A DNA stretch of 64,000 bases from Stictocephala bisonia (lineage: Eukaryota; Arthropoda; Insecta; Hemiptera; Membracidae). The position numbers and the translations under genes were made by a program. Positions within the stretch are counted from its first letter, which is position 1, and each line of letters opens with the position of its first letter. Under the pieces are notes generated by a model, which worked only from the letters and a program-made list of their open reading frames with translations, had not been told where the DNA came from and searched no databases. The stretch spans positions 124,001 through 188,000 of the forward strand of contig JAQJVL010001180.1 in the NCBI GenBank assembly GCA_035578905.1, in the 5' to 3' direction. Of this stretch, positions 44,421 to 55,797 are shown in pieces.

Positions 44421-45204
44421 TTTTACAAATACTACTTATCTCCCATTTTGCATTTGTAATTTTTATAGATTAATAGTTTTTTATTTCATAAAATAATAAC
44501 TAAAAACCAGTATTTACTTTAACTTGTTTAGTCCTATGCCTTTATATAATTGTAGATTTACTTACAAAAATTAGTGAGAACTTACTTTGCATTAGGCTAC
44601 ACCAATTATAACACAACAATTATTTACACCAAAAAGACACCTTTTCACAATATTCAATCACTGGATAGGTATTTAAGTTTAAAAAACATTTTTCTATCAA
44701 CAAAATAAATCACAACAACTGAACTAAACGACAGACAAGGGCTGACATGTAACTCATATAAACTCCCAACTCAAACTGAATGATACTGCATTCAAGAGAG
44801 GCAGCTGGTTTAGTGCCTGTTCTAACTTGTCTCTGAGAACAGTGAGAATGAGGACTTGTAACAACCTGCACCATTCACAGCCATTACAAAAGTGATTTAT
44901 TGCTGACAGGCCCTTCCTTATTGTCTTTGAGGTTTTCAGTAAAACTGTACCTTGCATAATTTAATAAAATGTATATTAAATAATATATTTGAGCTATTTT
45001 TAGACCAGTACCTACATTAAAAATAATTATTACAATGAAAATTATAAATTAGTTATGATTATTTATTTTATTTTTTGACAATTATTTTTTATTAAAATTA
45101 TATTTAAGGAATAAATATGGTGAATTAATAGTAACAGCTATATAGTGAACATAATGGTCTAATTAATATATTTAATACTACTGGTTAGGCAAAACACACT
45201 AGTT
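44421..45204. other. Copy B 5' region between transposase and right TIR
   Basis: No clear coding sequence. It presumably holds the transposase promoter/5' leader and perhaps an N-terminal exon that I could not identify. The 67-codon minus frame at 44,754-44,957 is unrecognised. Confidence 0.35.
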
Positions 45205-45674
45205 TGAAGATCGTATTTAACTATGAACCCATGGTCATCCCATTTTTAAACTTTTACTACTTCTTAACATAAATACAAACTATTTACAGGATTTTTTTGA
45301 AAATTTTTGGGGACGCACTTTTTGAGTAAATTAAAATTAAAATTTTGAATTTGAAAAAGAAATTTTATGACAGTGTATACTTTGTTGTATATCACTGGAA
45401 AGAGCATTAAAAAGACTGAAAAATGACACCTCTCCCAGCTCTATTGCTCAATTAGGGTAGCTCCTAGAGCAGTTTAAAATAAGTCCGTTCGCGTCTTTTT
45501 GGGGAGTTTTTGAAAACTTTACATAGCTGTAAATCGTAAACGATCTGAGGTAAAAACTTTTAATTTGGTATTTTTCTCAGTCTTATCACCCACAATGAGT
45601 ATACCAAATTTTAGCAAAATCTGAGATGGTGATGTAAATTGGGTGTGTTGATTTGACATGGAATGACCCTTAGG

Positions 45675-45818
45675 ACAGTTTGCACAAGGGTGGTAGATGG
45701 AGATAGGGTGTTGTTTCAATTAAAGTCTTATGAGAACATTCTTCTTGTGTCGATCATTGAGTATCTCCATGAGAGCCTACCCTTACTACTGATGGTGAAA
45801 AACCCAGGAGGCTATAAG
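45675..45818 (+). pseudogene. Right half of the ORF split by element B
   Basis: Forty-eight open codons, TVCTRVVDGDRVLFQLKSYE to LLLMVKNPGGYK, followed directly by GTAAGC. It joins in frame to 33,190-33,236 if element B is removed. I do not recognise the protein. It may be an exon on the strand opposite to eIF3a, or a relic of another transposon. Confidence 0.3.
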
Positions 45819-45976
45819 GTAAGCTAGTTTGCGCTTGGTAGGCACGACCCCCCCCCCCGCCCGTAGTGTGACAATGCTTTCTACTTAAACATTTTAAAGC
45901 AAAAATCCAATTTTTTAGTAGCAGAGATTAACATTTAGTAAGATACTGATAGTGTACAAAATAAGTGAATACATAC

Positions 45977-46173
45977 CGATTGAAACATATTCCGGTATTG
46001 AAACAATCCTTCTTTTGCAATATGAGACTTTTTCAGTTCTACACAGAGGTCCAAATACTTGAACATGATTGGTTCGAGCACACTTTCGCTCCAATTGTAA
46101 GCCCATTTTTTGTTTTTGAATACTTCATACAGTGTATCAAGTGCTCGAGCAGGCTTTCCTACTTCAATAAATT
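45977..46173 (-). CDS. eIF3a: eIF3a coding exon (second)
   Basis: eIF3a is the large scaffold of the eIF3 complex, which binds the 40S subunit, recruits mRNA and supports scanning in the cytoplasm. This exon encodes 65 residues, [20 protein letters not shown] to [11 protein letters not shown], matching human '[59 protein letters not shown]'. The acceptor AG is at 46,174-46,175 and the donor GTATGT at 45,971-45,976. The first two bases complete a Glu codon from exon 1 (expected to end ...KRAN(E)), which I did not find in 46.2-64 kb. All six exons join in phase and give the N-terminal PCI/helical-repeat region. The C-terminal spectrin-like and acidic repeat regions are outside the window. Confidence 0.97.
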
Positions 46174-46390
46174 CTGAAAGAAAACAATTACAAATTACAA
46201 CTAGTTAAACAGCCCAATGTATATGTACAAAAATATACAAATTATATGTTAATAAATATATAAATATTAAAAATGTTACATTCATTTTCTTACTACTCTT
46301 TGTTTAAAGCTTAGTAAGTCTGAAAAAAATGGCAGAAAAAAAGATACCCCACAAAGAATATTAGTTTAATTGACTTGCAAAACAATTTTC

Positions 46391-46845
46391 AAAATTTACA
46401 GTCAACTACCTATTTATTGAAGAGTGTGCTTTATATTTACTTTGGTCAAGCCCACCAGTCTTGGCAGTTTGTTCAAAGTGACAAAATTTACAGTCAACTA
46501 CCTATTTATTGAAGAGTGTGCTTTATATTTACTTTGGTCAAGCCCACCAGTCTTGGCAGTTTGTTCAAAGTGACAAAATTTACAGTCAACTACCTATTTA
46601 TTGAAGTGTGTGCTTTATATTTACTTTGGTTAAGCCCACCAGTCTTGGCAGTTTGTTCAAAGTGACAAAATTTACAGTCAACTACCTATTTATAGAAGAG
46701 TATGCTTTATATTTACTTTGGTCAAGCCCACCAGTCTTGGAAGTTTGTTCAAAGTAACAAAATTTACAGTCAACTACCTATTTATTGAAGAGAGTGCTTT
46801 ATATTTACTTTGGTCAAGCCCACCAGTCTTGGAAGTTTGTTCAAT
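46391..46845. repeat. 92-bp tandem satellite, five units
   Basis: Units start AAAATTTACAGTCAACTACC at 46,391, 46,483, 46,575, 46,667 and 46,759, exactly 92 bp apart, with one to six substitutions each. The array lies about 220 bp upstream (in eIF3a sense) of the exon 2 acceptor. Confidence 0.96.
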
Positions 46846-47303
46846 GTTATCAACAAAAATATTTTATAAAGTAATAAAATTTACAGTAATAATTTAATAA
46901 ACCTATGGTTTTAAGAATAGCATAAGCCATTTTAAGCTGGTAAGTTTCTTGTACACAAGATCTTCTTGTAGGGAAAACATTTCATTTACATACAAATTTT
47001 AGGGCTCTAAAGTTGGCAACCTCGAACTGTAGTCTGGACTTGTCTTACCATTGAAAGTTAATTGGCTTTTGATTTAATCTTTTAAATTAAACTTTAAAAA
47101 CTAAGAAATACAAAATTAAAAAGTTTAAAGTAACTATACATTCCTTTTTCAAAAGCCTAACATGTATAGACCTAATTCTAGCAGACATTAGAAACTTTGA
47201 GTTTTGTACAATATAATATATGCTCCAAAATATTATTAAGACAACAAGTTTAATACAAATATGATGATGGAGAATGTACAGTTCACTTTAACTATATGAA
47301 TTA

Positions 47304-47548
47304 GCCAGTGGCCTTGACCGGAGGGTTCCGACATTATCGCAAGATAATGGAGTCAAGCAACATCGAGAGTGGCTGTCCCTTGGATGAGTGATCGTCTGAG
47401 CGATCCCGTCCTTGCATGCAGCCTGCCTGCCCGGTCACTGGTGCTGGTTCGGAAGTCACCCTTAAGACGTTGGTTTCCAGGTAAAGTGTTAAGGAGGGCT
47501 TCTTAGCCCTAACTTCACCTGGTAAAATAAGACGATCTTTAACTTTTT
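47304..47548 (+). mobile_element. 5S rRNA-like SINE
   Basis: The first 90 bp align with 5S rRNA: GCCAGTGGCC at the start, then AAGCAACATCGAGAGTGG with TTGGATGAGTGATCG, matching the internal promoter of 5S genes ('AAGCA..GTCGGGC.TGGT', 'CTTGGATGGGTGACCG'). A non-5S body follows, then a tail hairpin (GGGCTTCTTAGCCC plus TAACTTCACC) and a T-rich end. The 5S-headed class is known as SINE3. No matching flanking duplication was found. Confidence 0.7.
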
Positions 47549-47769
47549 TTTAAATTATAACAGGATTTTAATTAATTAAACAACAATCAATTCATGTTCC
47601 TCCTCAGAGAACTCACTTGCATAAGCTGTTTAGCAGGCAGCACTATGCTAATGTGTACATCTATTGATTGAATATCTACTGAAGGCTGTGTGTTGTTCCT
47701 AACCATATTACTAAAGAGTAGTACAATAATAAATATCACCTGATAATAATAGTATAGATTTGACATTTG

Positions 47770-48480
47770 ATCAAGACAACCGACAACATTCCTATGATAC
47801 AGCAGACTTACCGCTCAATAAGTTTGTCGCCTTTTCTCTCTTAAAGACTACGGAGAAGTTGTTGGACAAGCATATAAGAGCTGCGGTTGCAAGTAGTCGA
47901 CCTATGCACCCCAACTAGCAAGCCTACCAAGCTGGCAGATCCTGTGAGACTGCTTTTAAGGCATTAGCCTGCAGGACTGAATATGCGATTTCCATTAAGG
48001 AGTTTGCTTTGACAGTGTTCCTAGACATAGAAGGCGCCTTTAACAATGCAAGAATTTCCTTGATTGTTAAAGAAGGGGTGTCCACAGGGGAGAGGTGTTT
48101 TGTCATCCTTCTTGTGAAACCTGGTCGTGGATGATCTTCTCACGGCACTCAACAGCATGGAGTGTATGCTAAGGGTTACGCTGATGTCATAGTGATCCTA
48201 ATAAGAGGTAAATACATGGAGATATGCCTCTAAATTATGAGGAGAGCACTGTCCAGGTGGAGACGTGGCGCTAGTGGAGGGGCAATCTGTTCACCCCGGT
48301 AAGACCGTTTTGGTACAATTCACAAACAAAAGGAACAAGTCAGAGTACTGAAAAATTTTTGGCAACTGCGTCCAGATGTCTAAGGAGATTAAGAGGGCAC
48401 CGGAGTCAGATTGAAAATCGCATTTTACTTTGGCAAACGCTCACAGGGAGCAGTGTTTAGTGCAGTATGTTGACTATGTT
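47770..48480 (+). pseudogene. Jockey-type LINE RT fragment
   Basis: Plus-strand frames joined across breaks give RPMHPN*QAYQAGRSCETAFK, then EFALTVFLDIEGAFNNA, then VDDLLTALNSMEC, then KGYADVIVIL. These correspond to Jockey RT motifs 'hQHAYq.GrSTeTAL', 'alg.FLDIeGAFdn', 'vddLL..L...g', 'qgYADDi.il'. The catalytic YADD is now YADV and frames are broken, so it is dead. Confidence 0.8.
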
Positions 48481-48559
48481 GGTAGTTGGAGTTTTAGGTC
48501 CTAGGGGCGCTTCGTTGCTCGGCCATCAAGGCATTTATTGCTCGGCCGTTCGCCCCTTA

Positions 48560-49880
48560 CATCATCACTTCACTTTCTAATTTTTTAAAGAACAACAGAA
48601 GAGAAGGGACGAGTGACTGACAACCGCCAGCCAACAGGGTTGTCTTGGGCCTTCCGTGGTCCGCATGTCCTCATTCTTTCCGGTAGTACAAATAAATTAG
48701 GTAGAGTTGCATCTAGTTTCTTGTTATTGAAACTAATAAAACAGAGTTTATACTACTTACCTAATACCATTATTACTGTTATGTTGAATTTAATAAACAC
48801 AGCACTTAATGAAACTTGTTTGTTAGAATTAAATATCACAAAATTAGAATTTGTGACATTTAAAATATTTACAAGTACGTGACACAAACGAATGAAACCA
48901 ATTTATAAAAGTGAATGACTAAATGTAAAATTAACAGAAAATAAGATTAAAATAATTTAATGACAAATTTCAAGTAGGTACACAAGTGAAATAAACAAAA
49001 TTAATTTGAGTATCTGATAATTTAAATATAATAGTATGATGACAAAAATGGCGTGACAACAATATTGACTCTGTAACTCAATATCATCAAACCATTTTTC
49101 AATTACAACTGAAAAATTATAATAAGAGTCCTTATTGCTTATTAGTCATTGTATGAATGACACAAATTAGAGCAATTAAATCTTAACAAGCCTTACCTTT
49201 CATATTTTTAATGGATTCAGGTTTTTAAAATATTACACAAGTTTTTAGTATTTTAATAATTTAATATTGTAACACAAATAATATTAACAATATTGTCTTT
49301 ACAAAATTATAAACAGCAAACTGTAATCAATCTGACTTCTACAAAGCTTAAGTAAAAAGGATATTGTAATTAATTATTAACCCGTGTATAGCAATAGCAT
49401 ACACTTATTCCAGTACTACATGAAACAAAATCTTCACACATATTCAAATTCCCATTAAAAATTAAGCTAACACTTTAAAAATAATAATAATAATAACTCT
49501 TAATGATGTACACAAGTTTATATTTCTATAATTTTAAAAATAAAAGAGTAAATATTGCATCAGCATATAATTTTTAATAATTTAATCAATATGCACTGTA
49601 ATTGCTATTACATTATTAAATCTATAAAACGATATAAGTATTTTTGTGAACGACATACAAAAATTAAGTAATAATAATTTGCAACCTGACTTCGAAATGA
49701 TCATTATCTCCATTCTCATTCATATGTGTATGTATTATCCGTAAACACTTATTTTCTTTACATTTCACGAGAAAACAAGATTACCGTATTTCATGAAACT
49801 TTTTATTGTTTTATTTGTGCACCTGACTATTTTCAACAACTCGTATAACGGTATTTTATTCGGTTTTTAATTTATAAGTA
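48560..49880. other. Non-coding AT-rich stretch
   Basis: Dominated by AT-rich sequence with a small (AAT)n run near 49,480. The 89-codon plus frame at 48,613-48,882 is not recognisable as a protein family. Nothing else seen. Confidence 0.35.
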
Positions 49881-49884
49881 TATT

Positions 49885-50975
49885 TATCCCAAATTGTCAA
49901 AGTCAAAATCATCTTTATTAACACAATTCCTTGATAGTTACAGCGTCAATAGTAAAATTAGTAAGTTAGTGAATGAAAGCTTACAAGAAGTAAGTTGTAA
50001 ATTAAAACAACAAAACAAAAATAATCAGATTTGATTATTGTGTTTTATGCAAAATTAAATTATCCTCTGTATAAATTCTTGTATTGTGTAGAAGGGATGG
50101 TCCATGAGCCAGGTGTTCAGCACTGTCTTCAGTCCATTTCTTGTTTTAGATCTCAACTACGGAGGAAGACAATTGTAAAATTTTCTTCCTACATAGTTTG
50201 GTTTTTTTCCAATTAAGGTGAGGTGATGTCTTGAAGAGGGTACATTGCTTGCATTCTTGTGTTGTGGTTATGTACATCATGGAGTCGTTGTTTGTTCTCC
50301 TTGTCAAGGTATAAAACCACCTCCTGGATGTAAAGGGCTATGACTGTCAAGATGTTTAAGAGACTTAAAAACTTCTCTGCAGCTGTCGAGTGGTTGAAGT
50401 CCGGGTAACATCCTAATACCTTTTTTTTTAAGTGTCATGATTCTAGTTAAATTTGTAGTGGAGGTGCCACTCTACCACTTAACTTGTGGTTAAGTGGTAG
50501 AGAGGACTAAGTAGTCCTAACTTCGCCACATAAATAAAGGCATTTTTCATTTTCATTTCATTTCACCCCAAACAACCAACCCATACCTCAAGTGAGACTC
50601 AAACAGTACAAAATAGGCTGTGCGAGCTACTTCTGCATTGCTAATAGATTTTATTCGTCTTAGAGGATGGTGTTCAACTTCTTACTAAGGGAGTCCAAGT
50701 GAGGGGTCCAGGTAAGTTGGCTGTCCAGTTTTATGCCTAAGAAGGTTGTTTCATCCCTCATTCCACATCTGGTATGTGTGGAGTTTGCTCGGCTCGTCTT
50801 TCAAATGTGACTTGGCCGGTTTTTGTTGGGTTGGCAACAAGATCATTCCTATTGCAATATTGATATGCCATGTTCAATGCAACATATGTTTTGACAGCTA
50901 GATCTTCTGCTGATGGGCTGCTGAGTAGAAGTGTGACATCTACAAAATATTGTATAGATTAGTATGTAAAAAAAA
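49885..50975 (-). pseudogene. CR1-like LINE 3' half, antisense, with SINE insert
   Basis: On the minus strand, 50,975 downward: SAEDLAVKTYVALNMAYQYC, then NRNDLVANPTKTGQVTFERR, then FLGIKLDSQLTWTPHLDSLS (RT palm-thumb). After an inserted 110-bp SINE: LNILTVIALYIQEVVLYLDK, then HDVHNHNTR, a typical LINE C-terminus. A 3' terminus reading AATAAAGATGATTTTGACTT falls at about 49,890-49,925. Frame breaks are few but present. Confidence 0.8.
50458..50572 (+). mobile_element. Short SINE-like insert in the CR1-like LINE
   Basis: It interrupts the LINE reading frame. It contains nested inverted repeats (CCACTTAACTTGTGGTTAAGTGG, and GGACTAAGTAGTCC followed by TAACTTCGCC), AATAAA, and a (TTTCA)n-type 3' tail. 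The tail hairpin plus TAACTTC(G/A)CC resembles the 3' end of the 5S-like SINE at 47,304-47,548. Confidence 0.6.
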
Positions 50976-50979
50976 AATC

Positions 50980-52270
50980 CACTGTATGTAGAATAAAAAA
51001 ATTGTATTCAGCTAATATTTTTTTTCTTTTTTGAACAAGTATAAATGATAGATGTGTTACACTGCCAACTTCCAAAGGAATACCCGATAGAAAACAACAC
51101 AGCTCTCACGTTATTTCCCCGCTTCACAACTACAGACAAGCGGCAAGTGTAGCCTACATCGGGCATGTGTTTAAGCTATACTTTATATGCAATAATTAAA
51201 AACCCTCTGTGTCATATTTCGTTTGTATTATTCTACAATACAGTAATGTGTAGTTATATTATCGTATGTACTTATTTGTAATTAATTTGTTGTCTATATC
51301 CAACAAATGAACTCCCACTACTGTTGGAACATCGAACTAACTCTGCTTGGGAGATGAAAGGTTGCCGTCCTGTTGATACCTTATATCTTTTGAGTCCAGG
51401 TCACTGACTGCCTGAGTCCTAGCTGTTGAGTGGTAGGCCTACAGTTAGTTGTAGTTCTATCGGTGTTGTAGATCTTCCCAACCCTAAATACTCTCACTCG
51501 CGCAATGACTATGACTTGAATGTTTCATTGTTAATAATTAATTCTTTTCATATTGAAATAATTTGACAGCGGAGAAAACCTTCTTACAAAACTATAGGAG
51601 AATTACTCCAAGTTAAAATTGTTCTGGCTATACCCTGTCAAAAACGATATTTTCATTATGCATTACGCTGTAACAGAAATGTTTATCTATCAGTAACAAC
51701 TTATTCAGTATATCTTACTCTTTATACCAATACTTGTTCAATGTCCTTATCTCTATTAACAACTGTTTAAAGTGCTATTATCTTCAGCGCCTCAATGGGA
51801 CTCTGAAATCAAGTTGGACGTTTTGTCCTTGCAACGGTTTACAAAAACAATTATGGTAAAACTAGAGATTCAACTTCGAAAGTCTGACATTTCATTGCAA
51901 CGAACGTTTAACTTTGCATTCATGTATAGGTAGCTTACCTATGGCTTTACGTCTTATGGCTCGTCTGCTATAATTCATCAATCTGACGATGTTTGTTTTT
52001 TGTAACGCGTTTTCCTGTTTTCCAGAGCACAGTGTTTGAGCACACTGTACATGGTTTGACTTTTATTTTCTGTGATCACTATATCACTCAGTAACTTATT
52101 AAAAAATCAAAAATCTAGAGAAAACCATCTTCTATGGCGATTGATATAATTAAAATCGGGATATCTTGATTATTAATATGTTTTATAAGAAAATAGGTCA
52201 GTAAGAGACTAATAAAAAATCTTTATTGGTTGCAGAGACAGTAACTACAAGTTTCCTAGTCTAAACTGTT
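50980..52270. other. Non-coding stretch
   Basis: No gene recognised. Moderately AT-rich; no tandem or inverted repeat noted. Confidence 0.35.
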
Positions 52271-52274
52271 TAAA

Positions 52275-52414
52275 ACATAATCGAACCTCGCTAACGATGA
52301 GTTGGTCAAGGCTAGTTACACTAGTGACTGGAATCTTTAGATGCCGCCGCGCTACTCTCATGGCTTTGTTTCGTACATCCACCATGGATTGTAAATCTGT
52401 GCAAGTCTGTCACC
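52275..52414 (-). CDS. Possible second exon of an unidentified gene
   Basis: A minus-strand frame, TCTDLQSMVDVRNKAMRVAR then RHLKIPVTSVTSLDQLIVSE, follows an AG acceptor-like site and joins in phase 0 to the candidate exon at 53,254-53,345. It can run on to a stop after FRLGNL, or splice at a weak GAG|GTTCGA site. Codon use is even and GC-richer than the surroundings. Family not recognised. Confidence 0.3.
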
Positions 52415-53253
52415 ATATGTTGCTGCGATGCCAGTGTTCACACAGTTTATATTACAAAAAGGTACATATACACCTACAGATAAAAATTCTCATACTCCTA
52501 CACATGTAACATTATTAATAATTTTAACTTCCCTGGCACCACAGACATTTTAGCCTAATTATTAATTTCAAATGTTAATAATCTGAGAATAAGTTTGTTA
52601 AATACAATTGTAACATATACTAACATAAAGAAATGTTATATAATAATCCTTCAGCCTCGTTTACTACAGGTATAAATAAAATAAATAACTTCTAGCACCA
52701 TTTTATTTTTATTTTAATATTTTTTAAAACAAATTTTGTAATAATATATAATAATAATGATCTTCCTACTTTCAATATTAAAACTATGTTTCAAATGTAT
52801 AATTATTAAATTTATATTACTTAATTAAAAACAATGCACATAAGGAAATATTTTTACTATAGAGAACTAAATCTTTACTTTTTCTCAATATGCCACGATA
52901 ATATTTCTTTACAACCAATAAAGTTATTTACTAATTAGTAGTCATGACAAATTTTAGTACATAATTTTTTTTCTTATTTTTTCAAATATATATGTTACTG
53001 TTCTTAAAAATTTTGTTTGACATTAATTGTTATGTAAAAGATTAAATATTAATTAGTAAATAATTAGACTGAAGTATTATTGTTCTTAGTTTCTAAGTGT
53101 TTTTCTAAAAATTTCTATTATTTTATAAAACAAGACTAAGCCCATTACAATGTTGTAAATTGTCTAATCGCCAATGAATGATTTAGAAAATTATTTAAGT
53201 ACAAACATAATGTATATAATACAAATTAAAGCTATATTTTTGATCTAACTTAC

Positions 53254-53345
53254 CTCTCTTGTTCTTGGTGTTCGCTTGAGACCAATCTCAAGTCTCCTCT
53301 TCTTGCTTTTCGTGGATAGTCTTAAATGTTTTTTATCTTGCATGG
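53254..53345 (-). CDS. Possible first exon of an unidentified gene
   Basis: The ATG at 53,341-53,339 opens MQDKKHLRLSTKSKKRRLEI then GLKRTPRTRE, ending at a good GAG|GTAAG donor (53,253-53,249). The peptide is strongly basic (nuclear-localisation-like, KSKKRR). A GC-richer patch 200-300 bp upstream (53,540-53,660) could be its promoter. It would be nested in the first eIF3a intron on the same strand. No family recognised. Confidence 0.35.
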
Positions 53346-53999
53346 CTTAAAAAAACTACAAACTTAACACAACCTAGATATATAACTATAATAACTAGAA
53401 AAAACACAACAGAAAACTATAAACTAATCACAAACTAATAAAATATAGTATTATATTTAAACACGATTAATTATTATGTTCACGTAAAAATGTATTCACA
53501 TAAGATAGAAATCAAGCAATATGTTTTAAACTATATCTATGACAGTTTGAAACCTCGGGTGGAATAGACAGGACTGCAGAGTGCAGACTACAAACGAAGA
53601 TGCAGCGCTCTGTGAGGACATCTCTGAACTTCTACCGCCCGATGAGTAACGTCTACATGCGAGCATTTATTAGAATTGCCTAAAATAACGACTAACAAAT
53701 TATTATTTTTTTTTAAATTGAAGTCTCCCCGTACTAAAAATAACAAGGATTCCAAGGATGCAAAAATTCTATTTTTATTACATTTAATAACGTTGTGACT
53801 AGTCATTTCAAATTAGTCTATTAAACGTAGGTTTAAAATGGCAAAAAGGATTCTAAAAACTCAATTTGTAACAAATATAAATTATTATTGTTTAAATTAT
53901 TTACTTCTAATAAAAGTTCATGACTCGTCGATTCGGGCTGCTTCTTTATTTTTCTCAAATAACCGTCGGTTAGGCGGTAATTAAAAAACGAAATATTTC

Positions 54000-54745
54000 T
54001 CCCATGTTAAATTACCACCTTTGGATGAACATTGAGCCTGAACCCTCAGTTGGTACAATGACTTTATACAAGGGTCGTCACACCAATGCTTGTATACGGA
54101 GCTTGTCTGGTGTCCAACAAGTCACTGCAGCAAAAAGTTTACCCCAGTTGCAGCGGTTAGCTTGTTTGGGAATCCTTTGGGCATTTAAGGGTACACCTAC
54201 CGCTGCAATGGGGGTGCTGCTAAGTCTACCCCCTTGACATTTAAGGGTACACCCACTGCTGCAATGGATGTGCTGCTAAGTCTACCCCCTTTGACATTTT
54301 TATCATAGGGTAGGCAAGGCTGGTGGCATATAGGCTCCAGACCAGTGGATACTGGCAAGCTCATAATGCCAGTAAACATAAAAATATTTCTGGCATATTA
54401 CAATCATACATTCTAGAGATGTGTTCGAATAGGATGCCTAGACAAACTAACTTTTATAAACCCTATCATGTCATCATTGGTGGTAGAAAAGATTGGGAAC
54501 AATGTCAATGTATCGCAATGAAGAATGCGATTATGTAGTACACAGACAGCTCATGAACAATGCAAGGTGTTTCGGGGTCTATAATGCCAGGTAAAAAACT
54601 GAGCTCAGTTTTAGTCTCGGCAAACTGGTTGTGGTTTTTCACGCGAAAGTGGTTTCCATATCTGCCTGTGCTAAGGCAAACAGAGATTTGGGCCTTATGG
54701 GCAAAACAATCTATCTAATCTCAAGACAGCCAAGCGTGCAATCAC
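54000..54745 (+). pseudogene. Jockey-type LINE, RT end and RNase H start
   Basis: Frames read VQQVTAAKSLPQLQRLACLG then ILWAFKGTPTAAMGVLLSLPP ('kLqrlaclgitGa..sTPtaAmevlL.lpPL'), later VVHRQLMNN and KTELSFSLGKLVVVFHAKV (RNase H), CAKANRDLGLMGKTIYLIS and SQDSQA. A 54-bp segment (from TTTAAGGGTACACC) is tandemly duplicated at about 54,183-54,295. The element resumes at 57,056. Confidence 0.75.
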
Positions 54746-55683
54746 CTTTTTTTTAATTTGTAAATTTTTTTAGATTAAAAATCCTATTTGTTGATATGTT
54801 AATGTATTAAAATAAATATTATTTCTATTTTTAAGGCTATGAATAAATATAAAACAGCTGTTCAATTAAATGAAAGGATTTTATTCAAAGTGGTGTCTCA
54901 CAAATTTTACAATAATAATTAGTATAAATGAATTTCATTTTAAATTACTATTTTTTTTATATCTGTGCCTTGGCTTGCTCAAATTAGGCTATGAGATAAT
55001 TTATTCTAAATTTGTGGATACAAAATCTCTGGATGGGGTATTGTGCTGCCTTGACTTGATTGATGGTTCAAGTAGGCTAATTGATTTTGAGTGAAATATA
55101 AAATAGAAAGTTGGTATTTTAATTTAGAAAACAATAAAATTGGTAGAACTGTTTGAATTATTGAAGATAAAAAGAAGGATATATATATATATATATATAT
55201 AATGTGAGTTGGAAGTAAAGTTTAGGATGCTAGTTAGCTAGGTCCAGGATGATGAATTGTACTATGAAATTTAAATAAATCTTCTTTCTTGATATTCAAT
55301 ATTTATTATGTTTAGGTTGTAATTAACACTTTTAATGTTTTTATAATTACACTTTATTCAATTAACTGAAAACTGAATTTAATTTAAATAATTTGGCTGC
55401 TCTAAAAATTTAGATGCTTCCACTGTCAAGTCTTGATGATGAAGAAGAGAAAAGGTCTTGCAACAATCACTTTTAGAGCTTAGTGTTTACATTTGATAGC
55501 CAGTACATATAATTTCTTGAGGTGAATATATAAAAATAAAAAAAGGTTTTGGGCCAATTTAGAGTATTGTTATGATGAATAAAAGTATAATTTGGTTCAT
55601 ATAAGTGATTACTGTAAACCGAATCTAAATAGTACGATGACATTTTAGGCGGTGTTGCTATATCGTTTCTAAGAACCAACCAA

Positions 55684-55797
55684 CCACTGTACGTGTACGG
55701 GTGGGTGGGTGGGTCAGTACCACTGTACGTGTACGGGTGGGCGGGTGGGTCAGTACCACTGTACGTGTACGGGTGGGCGGGTGGGTAAGTACTACTG
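55684..55797 (+). repeat. G-rich 36-bp minisatellite, locus 2
   Basis: Three units of CCACTGTACGTGTACGGGTG then GGCGGGTGGGTCAGTA (36 bp; G-tract starts at 55,699, 55,735 and 55,771). Same motif as at 10,496-10,712 but more homogeneous. Confidence 0.93.

Larger units (their letters stand above)
33237..45669 (-). mobile_element. DNA transposon copy B, 4-bp TSD TTAG, long TIRs
   Basis: Ends GGGTCATTCCA...TCAAATCA (33,237) and TGATTTGACATGGAATGACCC (ending 45,669) are flanked by TTAG at 33,233-33,236 and 45,670-45,673. The inverted repeats extend about 450 bp inward (33,237-33,690 against 45,205-45,669), including a shared piece around 'tttacatagctgtaaatcg'. Without the nested LINE the element would be about 4.2 kb. 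Its transposase lies on the minus strand. The 4-bp duplication and long TIRs fit Sola-type elements better than hAT, piggyBac or Tc1; the superfamily is inferred. Nested order: this element is oldest, then the LINE, then the 3.4-kb transposon. Confidence 0.88.
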
